DNA of 64,000 nucleotides from Acanthaster planci (GCF_001949145.1 NW_019091508.1:581716-645715), one strand, 5' to 3'; shown: positions 42,302 to 55,924, numbered from the stretch's first letter. Notes: a model not told the origin generated them from the sequence alone. Translations and numbers: made by a program.

Positions 42302-45300
42302 ACTTCTCGTGCTTCAGTATTGGGTTAAATTGAACCCACATTTTTAAAAGTCACAGGGTGTAAATGTTAATATGAGTCATCAACTGCAAGCCTCACCCAG
42401 CTAATAATATTAAATGAAGGTACAAATCTAAAATCTTGCAGTATGGTTAAATCACACGGAGGTATTACAAACTAATGCTAAAGACTAGCATTAAACTTTT
42501 CAAATGAGTTTGGAAGCATGTTCACTTTAATACGTGAAACTTTTATTTGGTGGTGAAAATGCACTGGAATTACAGTATATTATCTTTACTTCTTTTCTAT
42601 ATTTCACTCCTCACGTGAAACAACCAAGCCCAGAGGTTTGAATATGAAACAAACGGACGATTCCTCGTTTAGATACACTCTGCCGCTACGTCGTCGCCGT
42701 TTTCGATTTGTCGCTGCGGTCCCAACCCACGCATCGTCCTATATACTCAGACCGCTCCTGTCGGGAGATGGAACTCATTAGGCCTTCATTAGAATTAAGT
42801 GCAAATTTAGGGAAGTGTACGTCAAGTGCAGCATCCGGCCACACTTCACAGCTTTATAAAAAACTAAGAGAAATGCTGAGACAATATTTCCGATCGCAAA
42901 TGAAGAGTAATATGAGTAATTGACTTGATACGGGACGGGATAATTGCAGATGAGAAATTCTCCGAAAAATCGACGCAGAGCAAAAAAAACACACCGTATA
43001 GAATGCCCTCCCGTAGCCTAGTACCCTGATCAGCAGGTTGTTTGCGTTTTACGTTTGTGTCGAGCGTGCATTCGAGTGCATCCTTGTGCTGTCGTGTGAA
43101 AGGGACCAGCCTGTCTTGGGAGGTTGTTCAAAGGCAGAGGAAGGGGAAAAAAACATCTATCTTACGATGGGGTAGGATCGGGTTGCGGTAAGTCTTACAT
43201 TTCTTGGTCTAATAGTAAAGAGAATTGGACCAAATTGACAACGTTAAAGGGTGCGTGCAATGCTGGGAAAAGAAAGAACAAACCGGGGTCTTTCAGATTA
43301 AATCTAGTACCGGTAGGTCCGTAATGCCGCGCGGCCTTCAACCTGCGTGATTTCGGGGCCGCTCGGTTTCGCAAGTAAACGAGAGGGCAGTGCCCTCGGC
43401 CGACCAGCTAGCAATAGCCGTCCATCCACCGTGAGCCTGCTCGACCCTGCCGGCTTGCCGTGGCCGCGCTGGCCTAGACGGTCACACAACATCGCGAAGA
43501 CTCCGCCAAATTACTTCCGGTCTGGTAACTTCTGGACAGAGACGTTTTACACAATCGCCCCCTTGTGTTTTATAAATAGATTTGAGTCCTAATTACCCAA
43601 TGATTGTCGCACACGTCTGACCTTTTTTATTTAAAGACTACGGCTCTCAACATGTCCCCAAAGACTTTTGCCGGGCAGCAAAGGAGGTATAATTGGAAAT
43701 TCATAAAGGTATGCCAGGTATGTTGGCCCAATGATCGATCCGTTCCGTCCGGCCAAAGCGCAGAGATAATTAGTTCTTTTGCTTTGTTACATAATTTGTC
43801 CAGCATCAGTAGTTCACCGATTGTGCCCAATCTTTCCTTCCGGTGAAACCTAACGGACAGAGACATCCTTGGAAACACTCTGAATGGAATTATAATGGCT
43901 TCGATTTTTATTTCCATTCACTTAATTGGGGTACCCGCGTGTTGAGTGTACTAGTAGCCTGGTTGTCCGAAATGTTTCTGTTTGTTCACGGTGCAGGACA
44001 CCAATTCATTTATTTTTCTGATATGATCTTGATAAAGATTCTTCTGGATGGAAAAACGTGTGCGTGGAATCAGACAGCACAACACTTCAGATTCGGACTT
44101 TAAAGCACTCCACATCCGGAAATAGTAGTGAATGCAAGGTTAAAGGTGAATCAAGCAAAGTCAAGATGAAGGATTTCTAACCGAGTACAAAATATTATTG
44201 ATTAATAGCGAGGGCAAAAATTTGACCAACCTATACACAGCGTTTTGAGCTTGTTAACCTGTCGTTGGTGTTTGACCAACATAAGTCAAGATATTAACTT
44301 GGAGTGAAGGCCCCCGTGTAAGATTTTTTTTGCCTTGTATGCATGCCATAAATCCAAGTGCAAAACCTTTGAGAGACATGCAGTAAGTATGCAGGGATGT
44401 GTCATTTCTAGCTAAAGGATCAATACAACGCCCACGAGGCCCCCATGCAGTCAATGTGGCGCTTAGGGAGATACTCAGAAACCACTCATTCTGGTCCCCA
44501 GTCGTGTAGGTTTGTGAAAGCCTTTTACGTGGGAATGTCCGTGTACATGTACATCAGTTTACGTCTGTTTGAGCGTATACGTCTTCCAATCGATTAGGGA
44601 AACATCTCTTTATAGAGAGAACAGTCTCTCAAAAAACCAAAAAATTCTTCGAAGTTATTCATTTTGTAGGGCCTGGCATAATTCATTTTCCCGAACAAAG
44701 CGAGGCTCCTACCACCGTTATTACCATGGAAACGCTGGTACAGTGGTAGTCCTTTTCGTGTGGAGGGGAAAATGAAAAACAAACACTTTCATATCACGGA
44801 ACATATCAGTTAAATTTAGCTCCTTGTTTATTTTCGGGCAACCGCATTTTGACAAATTAGTCGCACCCTAGACCCCCAGTGCGATTGATCGCTCTGACCC
44901 TAGGCTGACTGTATCAAGGACTATGAGAAAGGGTTGTTCGACAACTTGACAACAGTACAGTATTCTTTTTTGGCATGAAATCCCCCAAATCCATTATTCC
45001 AAGACTTGGACACATATCAAAACAGACCCCAGAGGGATTTCGGGGTAAACATGAGTTAAAGAGGGCCTTACACGTTTTTGAGATCGAAAGGACCCCAGTT
45101 TATCCCGTGCACTGAGTCCAAGGATTCTGGTATTTTTTACGGAAAGCATGAGATTGTTGGCCTAACCAACAACACAGTTAGACTCCAAAAGCTATTTTGG
45201 AGGGCCCGGGGGGGGTGGTCAGTCATTAGAAAGATTAAACCAGTCTAGGACCTACATTTCGACACTGGCGGTCCTTCTGCTGTCGGATGTTGTCAATGAA

Positions 45301-46730
45301 TAAGATAATTTATCAACTGATTCATTGACGGAGCCATTGTTTAAAAGCCCAGTACGATTTTAGCAGTAGTCCAGTTTGTTTGAAAGAGCAAGTGATAAGG
45401 ATTTTCAATGAAATCTTTGATTTGCACCTCGCACTTATCTTTGCTCCAGTATTAGCCGTATTAAGGTCTTGTTTGTTTTGTGCTGATGGTTTTCGTGTTC
45501 ATTAGCCAAAGAGTGATGTCATCTTAGGCCGAACGCTATGGCATACGGTCGACGAACGCCATGCACAAATAATTGTCCCGCAGAGTATCCCTTGTTGTTA
45601 AGGTACCTGGTTGTAAAGAATAGCACGAGTACATCGATGCTTAAATGGTGGAAAAACGTACATAAACGTACCAAAATATTTGCATCATTTTTCATATTGT
45701 AACGAGGAACTGTGTTTTTACCGACGAGGTGACTTAAATAGTGAACCCATTTCGTTGCCCTCCGGAAAGAGAAATGAAAAAATGGTTCACCGACCATGAC
45801 GCGTCCACGACACGTTGAAACATTTTCTTTTATAATCACTCACAAAACGTACTTAATTCAAAGTCTGTTTTCATTCCTACACGGTCTGACCTACTTTCAG
45901 AAAGCAGGCAACCTTTCGAGCCTCCTCGTAGGCCTTCACCAAGCCCATCCTAATCCTTTTATTTTGTCCCCATCAAAACTGTCGTTTTATTAGAGTTGCG
46001 TTGCACTTTCTCAGATTTGCTTTTACGAAAGTGATTTGCTACTTTTCGGGGAAAGCAGGACATCTGATGGCCCTCTTTACGCAAAAATTGTTGACGTCAA
46101 TCGATCTGAAGAATGTCTCTGCCGAATCGGATATCCGGAAATATGAGTTAGATGGAAGTGCATTTCCGATGTCATTTCTTGGAGAGCATGCAAGTGAGAA
46201 GTTGTTGTGGCATGTTGTTCGGGATCCAGTCTTTCAGCTTGTCCACCAGCCAAATTCATGGGTTCAGGTCCTATCGTCAGTGTTTCGTCCGTGATCTATG
46301 TGTGCCATGATCTCAAAGGATTAACTCCTCGCTCCAACCCCGTTCTGTCCGACCGTGACCCCCTAAGGTACAACCGGTACCGGAGGCAGTGATCTCAATC
46401 ATGTGCACTAGCGAACTTCAGAGAAAGGAGTGAAGGTTGGGCCGGTATTGCGATTCTGCAATATTCTGATTGCGAGGCCTATTTTCCGTGTTTGGATGAC
46501 TGGCGTTGAACTTGCATTGTTGTGTTATGCATAATTTGAAACCGGTACCAACCAAACACTGATGCGTGCACGCGTTAACAGGCAACCTGGGTGGATTCTT
46601 CTAAGATATTTAGCTACCATACATGCAACATGGGCACCAGTTTGACGGGCTATTCAGAATGATGACCCGTTTGCCCGTATGTTTGGACCCAGGAGTAAAA
46701 AAACAAAAACGAGGCTGCACTTTGCACTTC
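42302..46730. other. Long stretch without recognised genes
   Basis: No exon with family similarity was found. The patch at 43300-43490 is GC- and CpG-rich with frames open on both strands but no domain. A 98-codon plus-strand frame at 46001-46294 has protein-like composition and is noted under findings. Confidence 0.35.
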
Positions 46731-46735
46731 ATGGC

Positions 46736-46800
46736 GCCTGCATGAGTAGCTCAGCTGTCGCCTGTACAGGTGGCGTGCACTTGAAGGCTCGAACCTAACC
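46736..46800 (+). repeat. tRNA-like segment, probably SINE-derived
   Basis: GAGTAGCTCAGCTG resembles a tRNA A box, and about 40 bases later AGGCTCGAACCT resembles a B box with one change from the consensus. The distance is right for RNA polymerase III, but the stems pair poorly and no anticodon loop is convincing. It is not the same family as the SINE copies at 16833 and 23662. Confidence 0.35.
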
Positions 46801-46804
46801 CTGC

Positions 46805-49634
46805 AAGCCTTGGTCAGAGGAATGACTCTCAGAGCTAGATGTACAGACCAACGTAGAGGTGACATGCCAGGCACGGAGTAGCTTACATGGACCAAATCAC
46901 GGTTTAATTCCTTGACAGCATCTTCTCGCCAGTGAACTGGAGTGTTTGAAGAAAAAGAAAAAGGTGGAAGCCACCAACAGGACTGCTCGTTTTTTTTTCT
47001 TGATTTCTTGATATTTGGACAAAATGGGGCCCTCTGAAAGGCATGCCGTAGCTTTGTTGTTTGAGGCATCAATTTTCACAACTATTTACGGGTGCGAACA
47101 TCTTTTTGGATGGGTATTTCTTTCTGCCCATAGAAATTGACACAGAAAATATAAAATGTGAAATAAGCGTTCGCTACATTGTTCCCCCTGCATCGCTTGC
47201 TACGAAGCAAGTTATTTAGTGGTCTCCAAATTTATTTAATGTAGTGGAGAATTGTGCTCCCACCAGCGAGTTTGCAGTTATTTCATAATCTGGGCACCTT
47301 TCCTCTCCATCATACTCAAGCATGTATAATAAGCCCACTATTAAGCCTGAGCTTCAGTGAAAGAAACTCGAACCCTCCCTCGCCACTCCCCTGTATTTTT
47401 TCACATCCTCCAGAGGGTAATGAACCCAGAGTTATGCTATGCCGACCAACTGGGTCCTTCACGACCTGGAAGATCAGTCTGTGACCGACCAAAAGCAGGC
47501 CAGTGACTTGTATTGGCATTGGGAGAGAGTAAGTCCATGCGAAGCACCGTAATCTTCTGGATCTCCCGCCGTAATAACGGTCGACCTTGCCCGTCTCGGG
47601 CTCGGAGTGTGGGCCCGGCACATTCCACAGCTCGTTAGCGTGAGCCTGCGGCGCGGCGTGTCCTCGTGGGGTTAAACTGGGTTAACTGCCCAGCTGGGTA
47701 CGAGGCGGGGGGTTGGTCGCTCCTTTCCTCAGGGAATTCCAACAAGCTCCCGAGTGTTGTCTCTGGCGTAAAAACGGAAACAAAGTTACCTCTTACAGAA
47801 AATTGTAATTTTATTAAAGTACCGGAAAAAAGAAGACTAAATACTACCTGTAGCTGTAACCTCAGATTCGTTGTTTTCTTTCTTTAACCACCAGTTTTCA
47901 TGATGCGCATTTCACTGAAAACTAACAAAAAAGAACATAAAATTCAGTCTGCTTCATTCTTCCTTTTGAGCCCCTCCCCTTGTGAGGATATTTGTCGAAA
48001 AATGTGTCGCGCATTTTGGCGAAAAACGCTGAGGTAAACAACATTTTAAAATCCCCAAGATAACCAGAAATTCCTGCGTCTCTCTCCCAAAGAATTTTAC
48101 AAATTCGTCATTTTGATGAAGATTATTCAGACTGTCGCTGTATACGAAACCTTTTGTCCAGTGCACAATTCGGGTAACAACACCGACATTTGGACCGTCA
48201 GATGAAGAGTCATCATTATAAATTTTGTGACACGTGTTGACTCCGCACTGCTCCACGAAAAAATTGCTGGGATTTTTCCTTCCGAAGACATGACGCACAC
48301 GGACAGTTAAGACACAGACGCCATCATGACGTCAAAGTAACCCCAGTCTTGGTTGTTATGCAATGTACTTGACTCTATTCCGCGTGGCCAGAATTGATCA
48401 AAATCTGTGTAACCAAAGCAGCATCTTCAAAACTTCAATCTGCAAGCTTAACTTTTAACGACAGGGTGATCCAGGGTGTTAATTAATTGTGTGAGTTACC
48501 CAGGTATTCTTACAAGTCATTTCTATCGCAATAGCTGCGTTTGGTCAGATTGCGCGTAACCAAAGAGTTGATTGTTGAATTGGTTTTGCACATCTACCTG
48601 CATGGCACTAAAGAAGTACCGTCCTTCTGGAACCAACAGGGGATTTTGTCAGGGTCTCTACCCGATGCTACCCCGAATCTCTCCGGTGTCTTCTTTCCCT
48701 TCTCCTTGATCCGTTTAGTCGCTGGCTCAGATCTCCATGGCCATGGTGAATCCTGTTTGTTTGTGTCCTCTCTGTACGTTTCTTTCTATTTGTCGCAAAC
48801 GTTCGTATTTTTCTCTCTGAGAGAGAATGTCTTGAACCCTCATAATTTTCACCCCCAAAATGCTTTCAAAAGCCACAAGGCAAAAAGAGACATTTGTACA
48901 ATGTGTATTGCACTGTTATAGGCCCCCCTGAGAAATGAATTCGTCCAAAAAGAGGGGAGGGGGTCGTGAATCCACTTCCCTTGATTTGCTTCGGTCTACG
49001 TTTGCTACAGTTGAAAACAAAATGTTTGTTAGGAACATAGGCGACATGAGTTTTTATCTATATTTTGGAATTACCCACTGGCGCACCGGGATGCCTACAA
49101 GCCATCATTTGTCCATGTTGCATCATTTCCACTCGCACGCATATAAAGATACTGGATAGTTTCTACAGGGATCGTCTGGCTTTTGATTTAAGATTGTTAA
49201 CTCGAAAATACGACAAATTGGAACCCTGGATCTACCAGAAATTCGCTCAAAATAATGTTATGTGCTCCAGGTTGGGTTGACCGATACATAGGCTGGTGAT
49301 GCACAAGTGGAAAGCTAAGAGTGTACAAAATATTCGCGTATTTTTTTTATCGGGGGGAAAGTTCGGCTCAAGAATCTTTCTGCTTTTTATTGCTTTTAGA
49401 TATGTTTCTGGAACCGTCATATTTCATGTGACAGTATACAGGGCACCCATGGGGCAGCTAACTTGAGTCGACTGACATTCACGTGATGGGCACGCTGTCA
49501 TGCACGTAGGCGCTAGCTAGCACCGAGGGACCTCAAAAGACAAATATGCATGGAAGTACTCCTATATACATGTACATGTACATGTACGTGTGTACATGCC
49601 CATCACGTCGACCGGTTGAACTCGCGTGAGTCAG
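46805..49634. other. Stretch without recognised genes
   Basis: A GC-rich segment at 47316-47650 has overlapping open frames on the minus strand and is discussed in the findings. Otherwise nothing is recognised. TACATG is tandemly repeated at 49567-49586. Confidence 0.3.
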
Positions 49635-49740
49635 CCAAGCTGGGCACGGGGGCCAATCTCCGGTCAACCACGTACTTGGTCGGCGCTAGCTTTGAGTTTA
49701 GTGCCACCGACTGCGTAGAAAGTTTTGTAGTATTTAAAGA
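49635..49740 (+). CDS. Candidate internal exon, unassigned
   Basis: An AG acceptor (GAGTCAG) with a weak pyrimidine tract precedes, and a strong donor (AAAGA|GTAAGT) follows. The open frame encodes AKLGTGANLRSTTYLVGASF and then EFSATDCVESFVVFKE. Alternating hydrophobic residues suggest beta strands of an extracellular domain. The family is not recognised and no neighbouring exon was found. Confidence 0.3.
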
Positions 49741-49744
49741 GTAA

Positions 49745-52259
49745 GTGGATTATCGGGTAGTCATGGTGCTCTGGTATCTTGCGGTTTTCCACGAAAGTCA
49801 TTTGTACCCTGTGAGAAAAAGTTTGTGAACTTTTGAAACGCCAGCAGCTCGGCCCAAAGAGAAAACGCCCGGCCGGCCGGCTTCACATGGCATGCTCTAA
49901 TGGGATTGCACAACTTCAGGGCATTCTCGAACCTGTCGTGAAGTGTGCCCGCGGGCTCACTCTACTAGCGTTTAATTTGAAGCTCAATAATTACAACAGC
50001 TTTCCACACAAGGACACGCCGGCACACTTGAGACGAACCGGCCGGGTAAGCCACCCCCCCCGGCCTCCGCAGTCCCGCTACCCAATAAGAAAGGTGCCCC
50101 CGGGGGTGATGTCCTAAGCTCGGTGTTTGGTAACGGGACCACCAACAGCCAAACAAAACACTCCCTGACGCTCTATTTATTATCTCTCCCCATTTCCGTT
50201 GCTCGGCTAGTGACTTCTAGATCACCGCTGAATAAAAAAATAATAATATATTAGACCCACAACAGGAACTGGGGAGAGGAGTGTCCGTTACACAACTCCA
50301 GGTAACGATGCTGCACCCCTGAGAGACCTAGTATACCTTTGAAGGAGGGAGGTGGCGAGTGTAAAACCTGCATTCCCTCAACTACAGCGGCTCAGACGAA
50401 TACTTCAAGCGGCTCCAGCGCACTCAGTCGTGGGAAAATAAAAAATGGACGGACCCCCTCTCAGCAAACAATGTAGGTCGTTACTATGAACCCGGGCAAA
50501 CAGCCATTTCGCGTGTAGGTATACAGAGAGTCCAAGCCTGCCTGGCGGTGGTAGTTTTGTAGTGTTGTGTCTGCAACTAGTGGCCCCAATCTAATTTAAG
50601 GCACACTTGACAAACAAATTGTCACTGTATTACGAGCTGTCTGGAGACCTAATTGATCTAGGCGATGCATGTAAGCGCGGGCAGTCGCCGGAAATTAGGT
50701 GTTGGTTTCAAGGGCAATGCAGTTAGGAGGAGAGTGGTCCGCCCTGCTTTCAAAGAGGTCATCAGAAAAAATCAAAATCGCTTGCATGACGATGTATAGT
50801 TTTTCCTTGCTGTCTAATGAGAAAATCTGCAACTTTGGTTACTATTGCTGAGACAAGTTTTACTATTATTTATTTGTCGTGGACAACATCCTAACAAGTT
50901 AGAATTAACCGGAAGATAAAAGCACTCACGTAAAAATCATTATAAAAATGAGCATAAACCAATGATAGGACAGGATGGGGAACAATACTGAGCTCGAGAA
51001 AATGGTCAAAAACATACAGAGTTATAATTGTATATAACACACAAAACGTGCGTCGGGGAAAGCAAAAGTAAACTTTACATCTTTAACCCTGGCCGCAGGT
51101 ATGTCATTCCTGCACATATTTAACAAAGACAGACAAACGAAGAGAAAACAAACAAAAAGTTACAGTCCATATTGCCACCCATTGCATCACATGAATCGAC
51201 TCGTGATGGCACATGGGGCGAGGGGTAGTGTGGGTATGTGGGGGCGCTAGTGACCCCTAGCCGCTGCGGAACATTTTGGGGCATTTGGGTAGGGGGGTCA
51301 TCAGAGGCTAAATCTCTGCTTCGCTAGCTGGTCGTTACACGATACCACGACAGATACGCGCAGCGCTAAGTTTTGGCCCAGCGCGAGAAGCTGCAATGGT
51401 TCTTATTGTAAATTACAAATCTCAAAATGCACATTTGAGTCTCTGTAAACCTCAATTTCGACTTTTGTTTAATATTTCAAAGGGTGTTTTGCTTCCAAGT
51501 TCCGTTTGTTGTCTATGCTCACGAGTATTTCCTTATTTATGAACAAATCTACTGTCATCCCAGGAAGAAAACCTCAATGCGTGGTTTGTGCGTAAAAAAA
51601 TCCTCCTTGTTTGGATTTTGCTGGCTCGAATTCTCTCTCCATTTGTAATTCATTGATGTGTAAATGCATTGCAGTAAGCAAACAATCACCTCCTTCTCAA
51701 AAATGTTTTCAGTGAGTAAATACTGGGTTCACAATCTGGACATAGAAACCTATGCACTGAACCATGTCTTCCCCGCATGACATCACAGCAGCAGCGCCCC
51801 CAATAATCTAGGAAAGCAGGAGAAGTTTTGAATTTTGAACTTTTCCATACATTAAACCTAATAGAGATGCCAAGCAGTTTTCATGCTTGGAAAGTGTATG
51901 TAAGTGCAGACAGAATTATGTGTAAGCTGTGCTTCAAAGCTGGTGTACATACAATGGCGAGAAAACAAACGCACGCCACGGTGTGACGTCAGATCAAGCA
52001 TTCGTGCTGAGCAAAAGTTAAACACAATCAGTTTTCAACTCAAATGTTGCTTTGTCACCATACGTATGTGCACGGCACTTCGTAACCTACAGCCAATGAT
52101 TTTAATTCGTCTTACACTGCGCTGCGCTGGTCACTTTTGGCTAAGCTGATGGAAAAACACGACTGTATTGGGGGGATGTCTAACAGTTTGTCATCAAAGG
52201 GTCCATGCGATGAATTTTTCTCAGACGCACTCTCTGTCCATCTTCATACTCTCCTCCAG
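49745..52259. other. Stretch without recognised genes
   Basis: No exon or defined repeat was recognised. Around 50440-51000 the sequence is AT-rich with no structure that I can describe. Confidence 0.35.
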
Positions 52260-52390
52260 CTCAGCTTCCGAGCATCGAGGAAACAGTTCCGAATGTCATC
52301 GAGAACGTGTTGAAGAAAAACTGGATGTCAGCCGAAGTCATAAAGTCCTCACACATAGTTTTGGTCATATTTTTGGTACAGTATTGGTGG
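52260..52390 (+). CDS. Candidate exon, unassigned
   Basis: A strong acceptor (TTCATACTCTCCTCCAG) precedes an open frame reading QLPSIEETVPNVIENVLKK followed by NWMSAEVIKSSHIVLVIFLV. The first part looks like a helical acidic/basic segment and the second is hydrophobic. Several GT donors are possible (52363, 52375, 52391), so the 3' limit is arbitrary. No family recognised. Confidence 0.25.
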
Positions 52391-52559
52391 GTACCTATCA
52401 CTTTTGTTATTTTGTTCAGAAACGTTAAAGCGGTGAAATAGACTTCTACTTTCTAATACTATTATGCTCGGCAAGGTCCATAAGTCTGTATGTTATGCCG
52501 AGGAAACTTGATGTTCATGTGCATTGTAGGTGCAATTCACTACTAAGGAAGAAACTTTA

Positions 52560-55480
52560 GTGCAAGTAAAAAGGAACCATGAAGTTTATAGGTTGGCTGC
52601 TCCTACTGCACCTCTAAACACCTCATTATGATAGTGACGATAAGGTGCTTCCGGGGAGGGCGTTCCACCAAGTGACAGTGCGAAGGAAGAGAGAATAACG
52701 ATAGAGCTGTAGTTGGGCCGGTATCTTTTGGTACTTATTTGGATGATATGATCTAAAAGATGAAGGAACCAAGGTCAGGGTTGACAGCGACAATCTGGTG
52801 TTTGGATCTTGGATAAAACATGTAGACTAAATAATTTACATCTTTCTTCTAGAAATGACCATTGGAGTTCCTTTAACATGGTTTTACACTATCTTGATAC
52901 TGATGTCTTCTTGGCGCTTAATGTTTTCAGTTCTAGAGATGGCCTTCTTGGAGACAGTACGGATTTCATAATGGTGCAACAATACTCAAGATGGGGACGA
53001 ACCAGGGAGAAGTAGGCTTGTTCTTTAATCTTACGGGCGCCCCCACCCCCAAGTTGCGTCTTATTAAACCCAGGATTCTGATGGCTGAAGTTGGTATGTT
53101 TAGACCAGGACACGTTAGTGGTGAGAGCCCTCCAAGGTATGGGTGGTCTTTTACTGGTGTGAGAGTGCTATTTCTAAGATTGCTTTTGATGGTATTGCGA
53201 CGGAGAGAGAGTTTAATGGAATGGCATTTATTGGTGTTGTACAGCATCTGCCGAGTGATGGATCATTGGAGGAGGCGATCCAGATCTTGTTGAAGAATTG
53301 CGGTATCTTGTGGTATGTTGATAATTCTGTAAAGTAGACAGTCATCTGCAAAGAGGTGCATATTGGAAGAAATGCCTGATGGAAGGTCGTTTATAAATGA
53401 CAAAAGCAGGAGAGGGTCGAGACCTGTCCCTTGAGGCACGCCTGACGTTACCGGTGCCCAATCAGAGGAGCTGCCTTCTATGACAATTCTCTGTGATCGC
53501 TTGGTCAAGAAGTTTCCATCTATGTCATAATGGTGTTGTTTTAGGAGACCCAGGTGCAGTACTCGGTCAAAGCCTTTAAATAATCTAAGAGTATTCCATC
53601 AACATGGCCACGATCATCAAGAGCTTTAGCAATGTCTTGTGACGGTGATAAAAACTTGTGCCTCACATGAGCGTCCGGGTCAGAAACGATGTTGGGCATC
53701 TGTGAGAATATGGCGATCGTCGAAATGATCCATTATTTGATTGAAAATTATATGTTCAATGATTTCGCTACAGCTGGGCGTGATGGGCACAGGGCTGTAG
53801 TTGGATGGTGGGCTCCTGTCACCTTCGTTTCTTATAGATGGGAGATATGTTAGCAATTCCGCACGCCAGGGGTACACATCCTGTATTTAATGACATGCAG
53901 TTGAAAAATACAGTTTAGGATTGGAGAGATCTCAGCGGCTAAGTATTTCAAAATTCTTGCGGGTATCAGGTCCGCACTAGTAGCCTTGTTAGTGTCCGGG
54001 TTTAAGTTTACGAGGCTCCAGAACACTATGGTTACAGTGATCTTATAAATTGCTGGATAGTCCTGGATATCAAATAAGGGAAGATCAGTGGTATCCTCAA
54101 AAGTTACCGTAGGCCATTGTTATATTGAGGAGACACCAGTGAAATCATGCTTCTCAGATTTTATGAGTCAAGACGGCCTTGTTAGATTTGTCTTCTGAAT
54201 TATTCAACATCTTAGTTTGAAAAAACTTAATTTCTGGAGAACTTTCAATGTGTTGATTTCCTGTATTCTTTGAATGCATGCCTGTCACTCGGTTTCTGAG
54301 TTGCCTTCGCCTTGTTGTACAGCCTCTGTTCTTGAGGTTGGATTGCCTCTCCAAAAAAGACTGTTGGAAGTCCGCCATACAGCTCCTCATACTGGATATG
54401 TCCGCTTTACCATACATGAACACTTTCCGTGGGATCTTCCTGTTGAAGTCTGACTTAAAATTTAAAGTAAAGGTGATTGCCTCATAATCTCTTATGTTCC
54501 ATTTGGTTAAGAAAGAAGTCATTACACAGATCAAGGACGATCGCACATTTTGATGATTCGACTGTGTATGGCTTTACAGCAAAGTTGGCAAGTTTATTTG
54601 TGGAAAGTTAAAATCAATTACATGTATAACCACTGCATTCTTAAATTTAGCATGGATATCAGCCAAGGATACAAGGTTAACCAAATTACTTGCAGCAGAG
54701 TTGGGTGGTCTGTTATTAATGGTCATGTGTATTTAAATCCACAACAATTTTTATATTCGGTGGCTATATCATAAGCTCTTTGATCACAACAAAGCCCCCA
54801 CCTTTTCTTCTTTGAGTCCCTTCTTTTCCTATGTTACAAAGCCTAGGGAGGAACTTCAGAGGTGAAAATATAACGATTAAGGTGTAACTCTGTTCCCATG
54901 ATGAAATCAGGTTGGTGGGAGTCAATAAGGGTCTCCAGTTGAGGAATTGTGTTACATAATCCGTCGCAGTTAACGACTAATGTCCTTAGTTTGCAGAGTC
55001 TCTTCTGGATGTGCGGTTCATCATAGATTAGTGTGCGCCAACAAACATTCCCACCCGTACCCCTGCCCTACGTTCATTGTGCCTGAGCCGTCTCAGGACA
55101 GATACGAGTTTCACACGACAATCACTAACGACCCTGTCTCCGTTCGGTTTTTGGATCCCTGCCAAGCGGTACTCAACCTCTGATGCAATATTACAATCTA
55201 AGTCATGCACGTGGTCACGGGTCTGGGAATAGCAAGAAAACAGGTTCGACAAACTTTCTGCGGTTTAGCAGGACACAAGGACGGCAAATGGCGCGCGATA
55301 ACTTTGGACAGCACACAAATATGTCCATGCCCCACTAAGATAACGCTCGCTACAAGTGCACATTCGCGCTTCGTTTTTAAGCAGACACAAACGTTTTTTT
55401 CTGTGCGAACAAATGATAATGCTGGCAGGAGTTTTCCCGCAGAAGGGGCAGGGGCACATTTAGGGCACAAGTAATGAATT
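52560..55480 (-). mobile_element. Degraded CR1/Jockey-group LINE, nearly full RT and part of the endonuclease
   Basis: On the minus strand, out-of-frame pieces follow the order of a LINE ORF2. The endonuclease region has LETLIDSHQPDFIMGTELHL (near 54900), DFNFPQI (near 54620) and a 'DYEAITF' SDH-type end (near 54490). The reverse transcriptase has GDRSPPSNYSPVPITPSCSE (53830-53770), DGILLDY then LKAF, SGVPQGTGLDPLLLLSFIND (near 53440), FADDCLLYR (near 53350) and the thumb FSLVRPHLEYCCTI (near 53000). The end domain has LYRYSLFLRTVTWWNALPG (near 52680). Many frameshifts and stops make it inactive. Cys-rich frames at 55198-55470 may be the N-terminal zinc-finger/ORF1 part. Target-site duplications were not found. 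Confidence 0.85.
53263..53508 (-). pseudogene. LINE reverse transcriptase palm fragment
   Basis: This is the best preserved block of the LINE at 52560-55480. It carries the RT motifs SGVPQGT and FADDCLLYR, the latter holding the catalytic aspartate pair of the palm. In-frame sequence upstream is interrupted, so no functional enzyme can be made. Confidence 0.85.
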
Positions 55481-55924
55481 TCCGTGTCCGAAAAGGAAAT
55501 CTAAAAGGAGACATTCCAAACACACATTTTTTCCTCTATTCGTTATAAGATTGAGAAGTAACAGTGAATATTAACATCCCTTTCTAATAACGAAGTACAT
55601 CAATATAGCAAAATGTTGCACGTTAATCATACATAATATTTGAAAGAAAAATACGGTTTGTGAGAAAAAAATAAATACAAATCAAATTTCATGCATTAAT
55701 TGGAATCCACCGAGAAATTGTTGTTTTATTTGGAATTGCTCCAAAAATGCTCCTATTATGTCAATTTGTCATTTAGTACCGATTCTTAAAACCAAAACGA
55801 CATAACGAATACTGAGGTGATTGTTTTCTTTGAAAAAAAACCCTTTTTCGGTGTCGATACACTCGGTCATTTTTTTTAAGGATAAACATTACATCACAGA
55901 TGGAGTGATGTCCACTTTGGACGC
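55481..55924. other. AT-rich gap between two LINE remnants
   Basis: AT-rich sequence with long A runs and no open frame of interest. It separates the 5' side of one minus-strand LINE from the 3' end of the next. Confidence 0.4.

Noticed and set aside
43300-43592. GC-rich frames on both strands as a gene
   Set aside because: The frames are Arg/Pro/Ser-rich on both strands, as expected of GC-rich DNA, and no domain or good splice pair is present.
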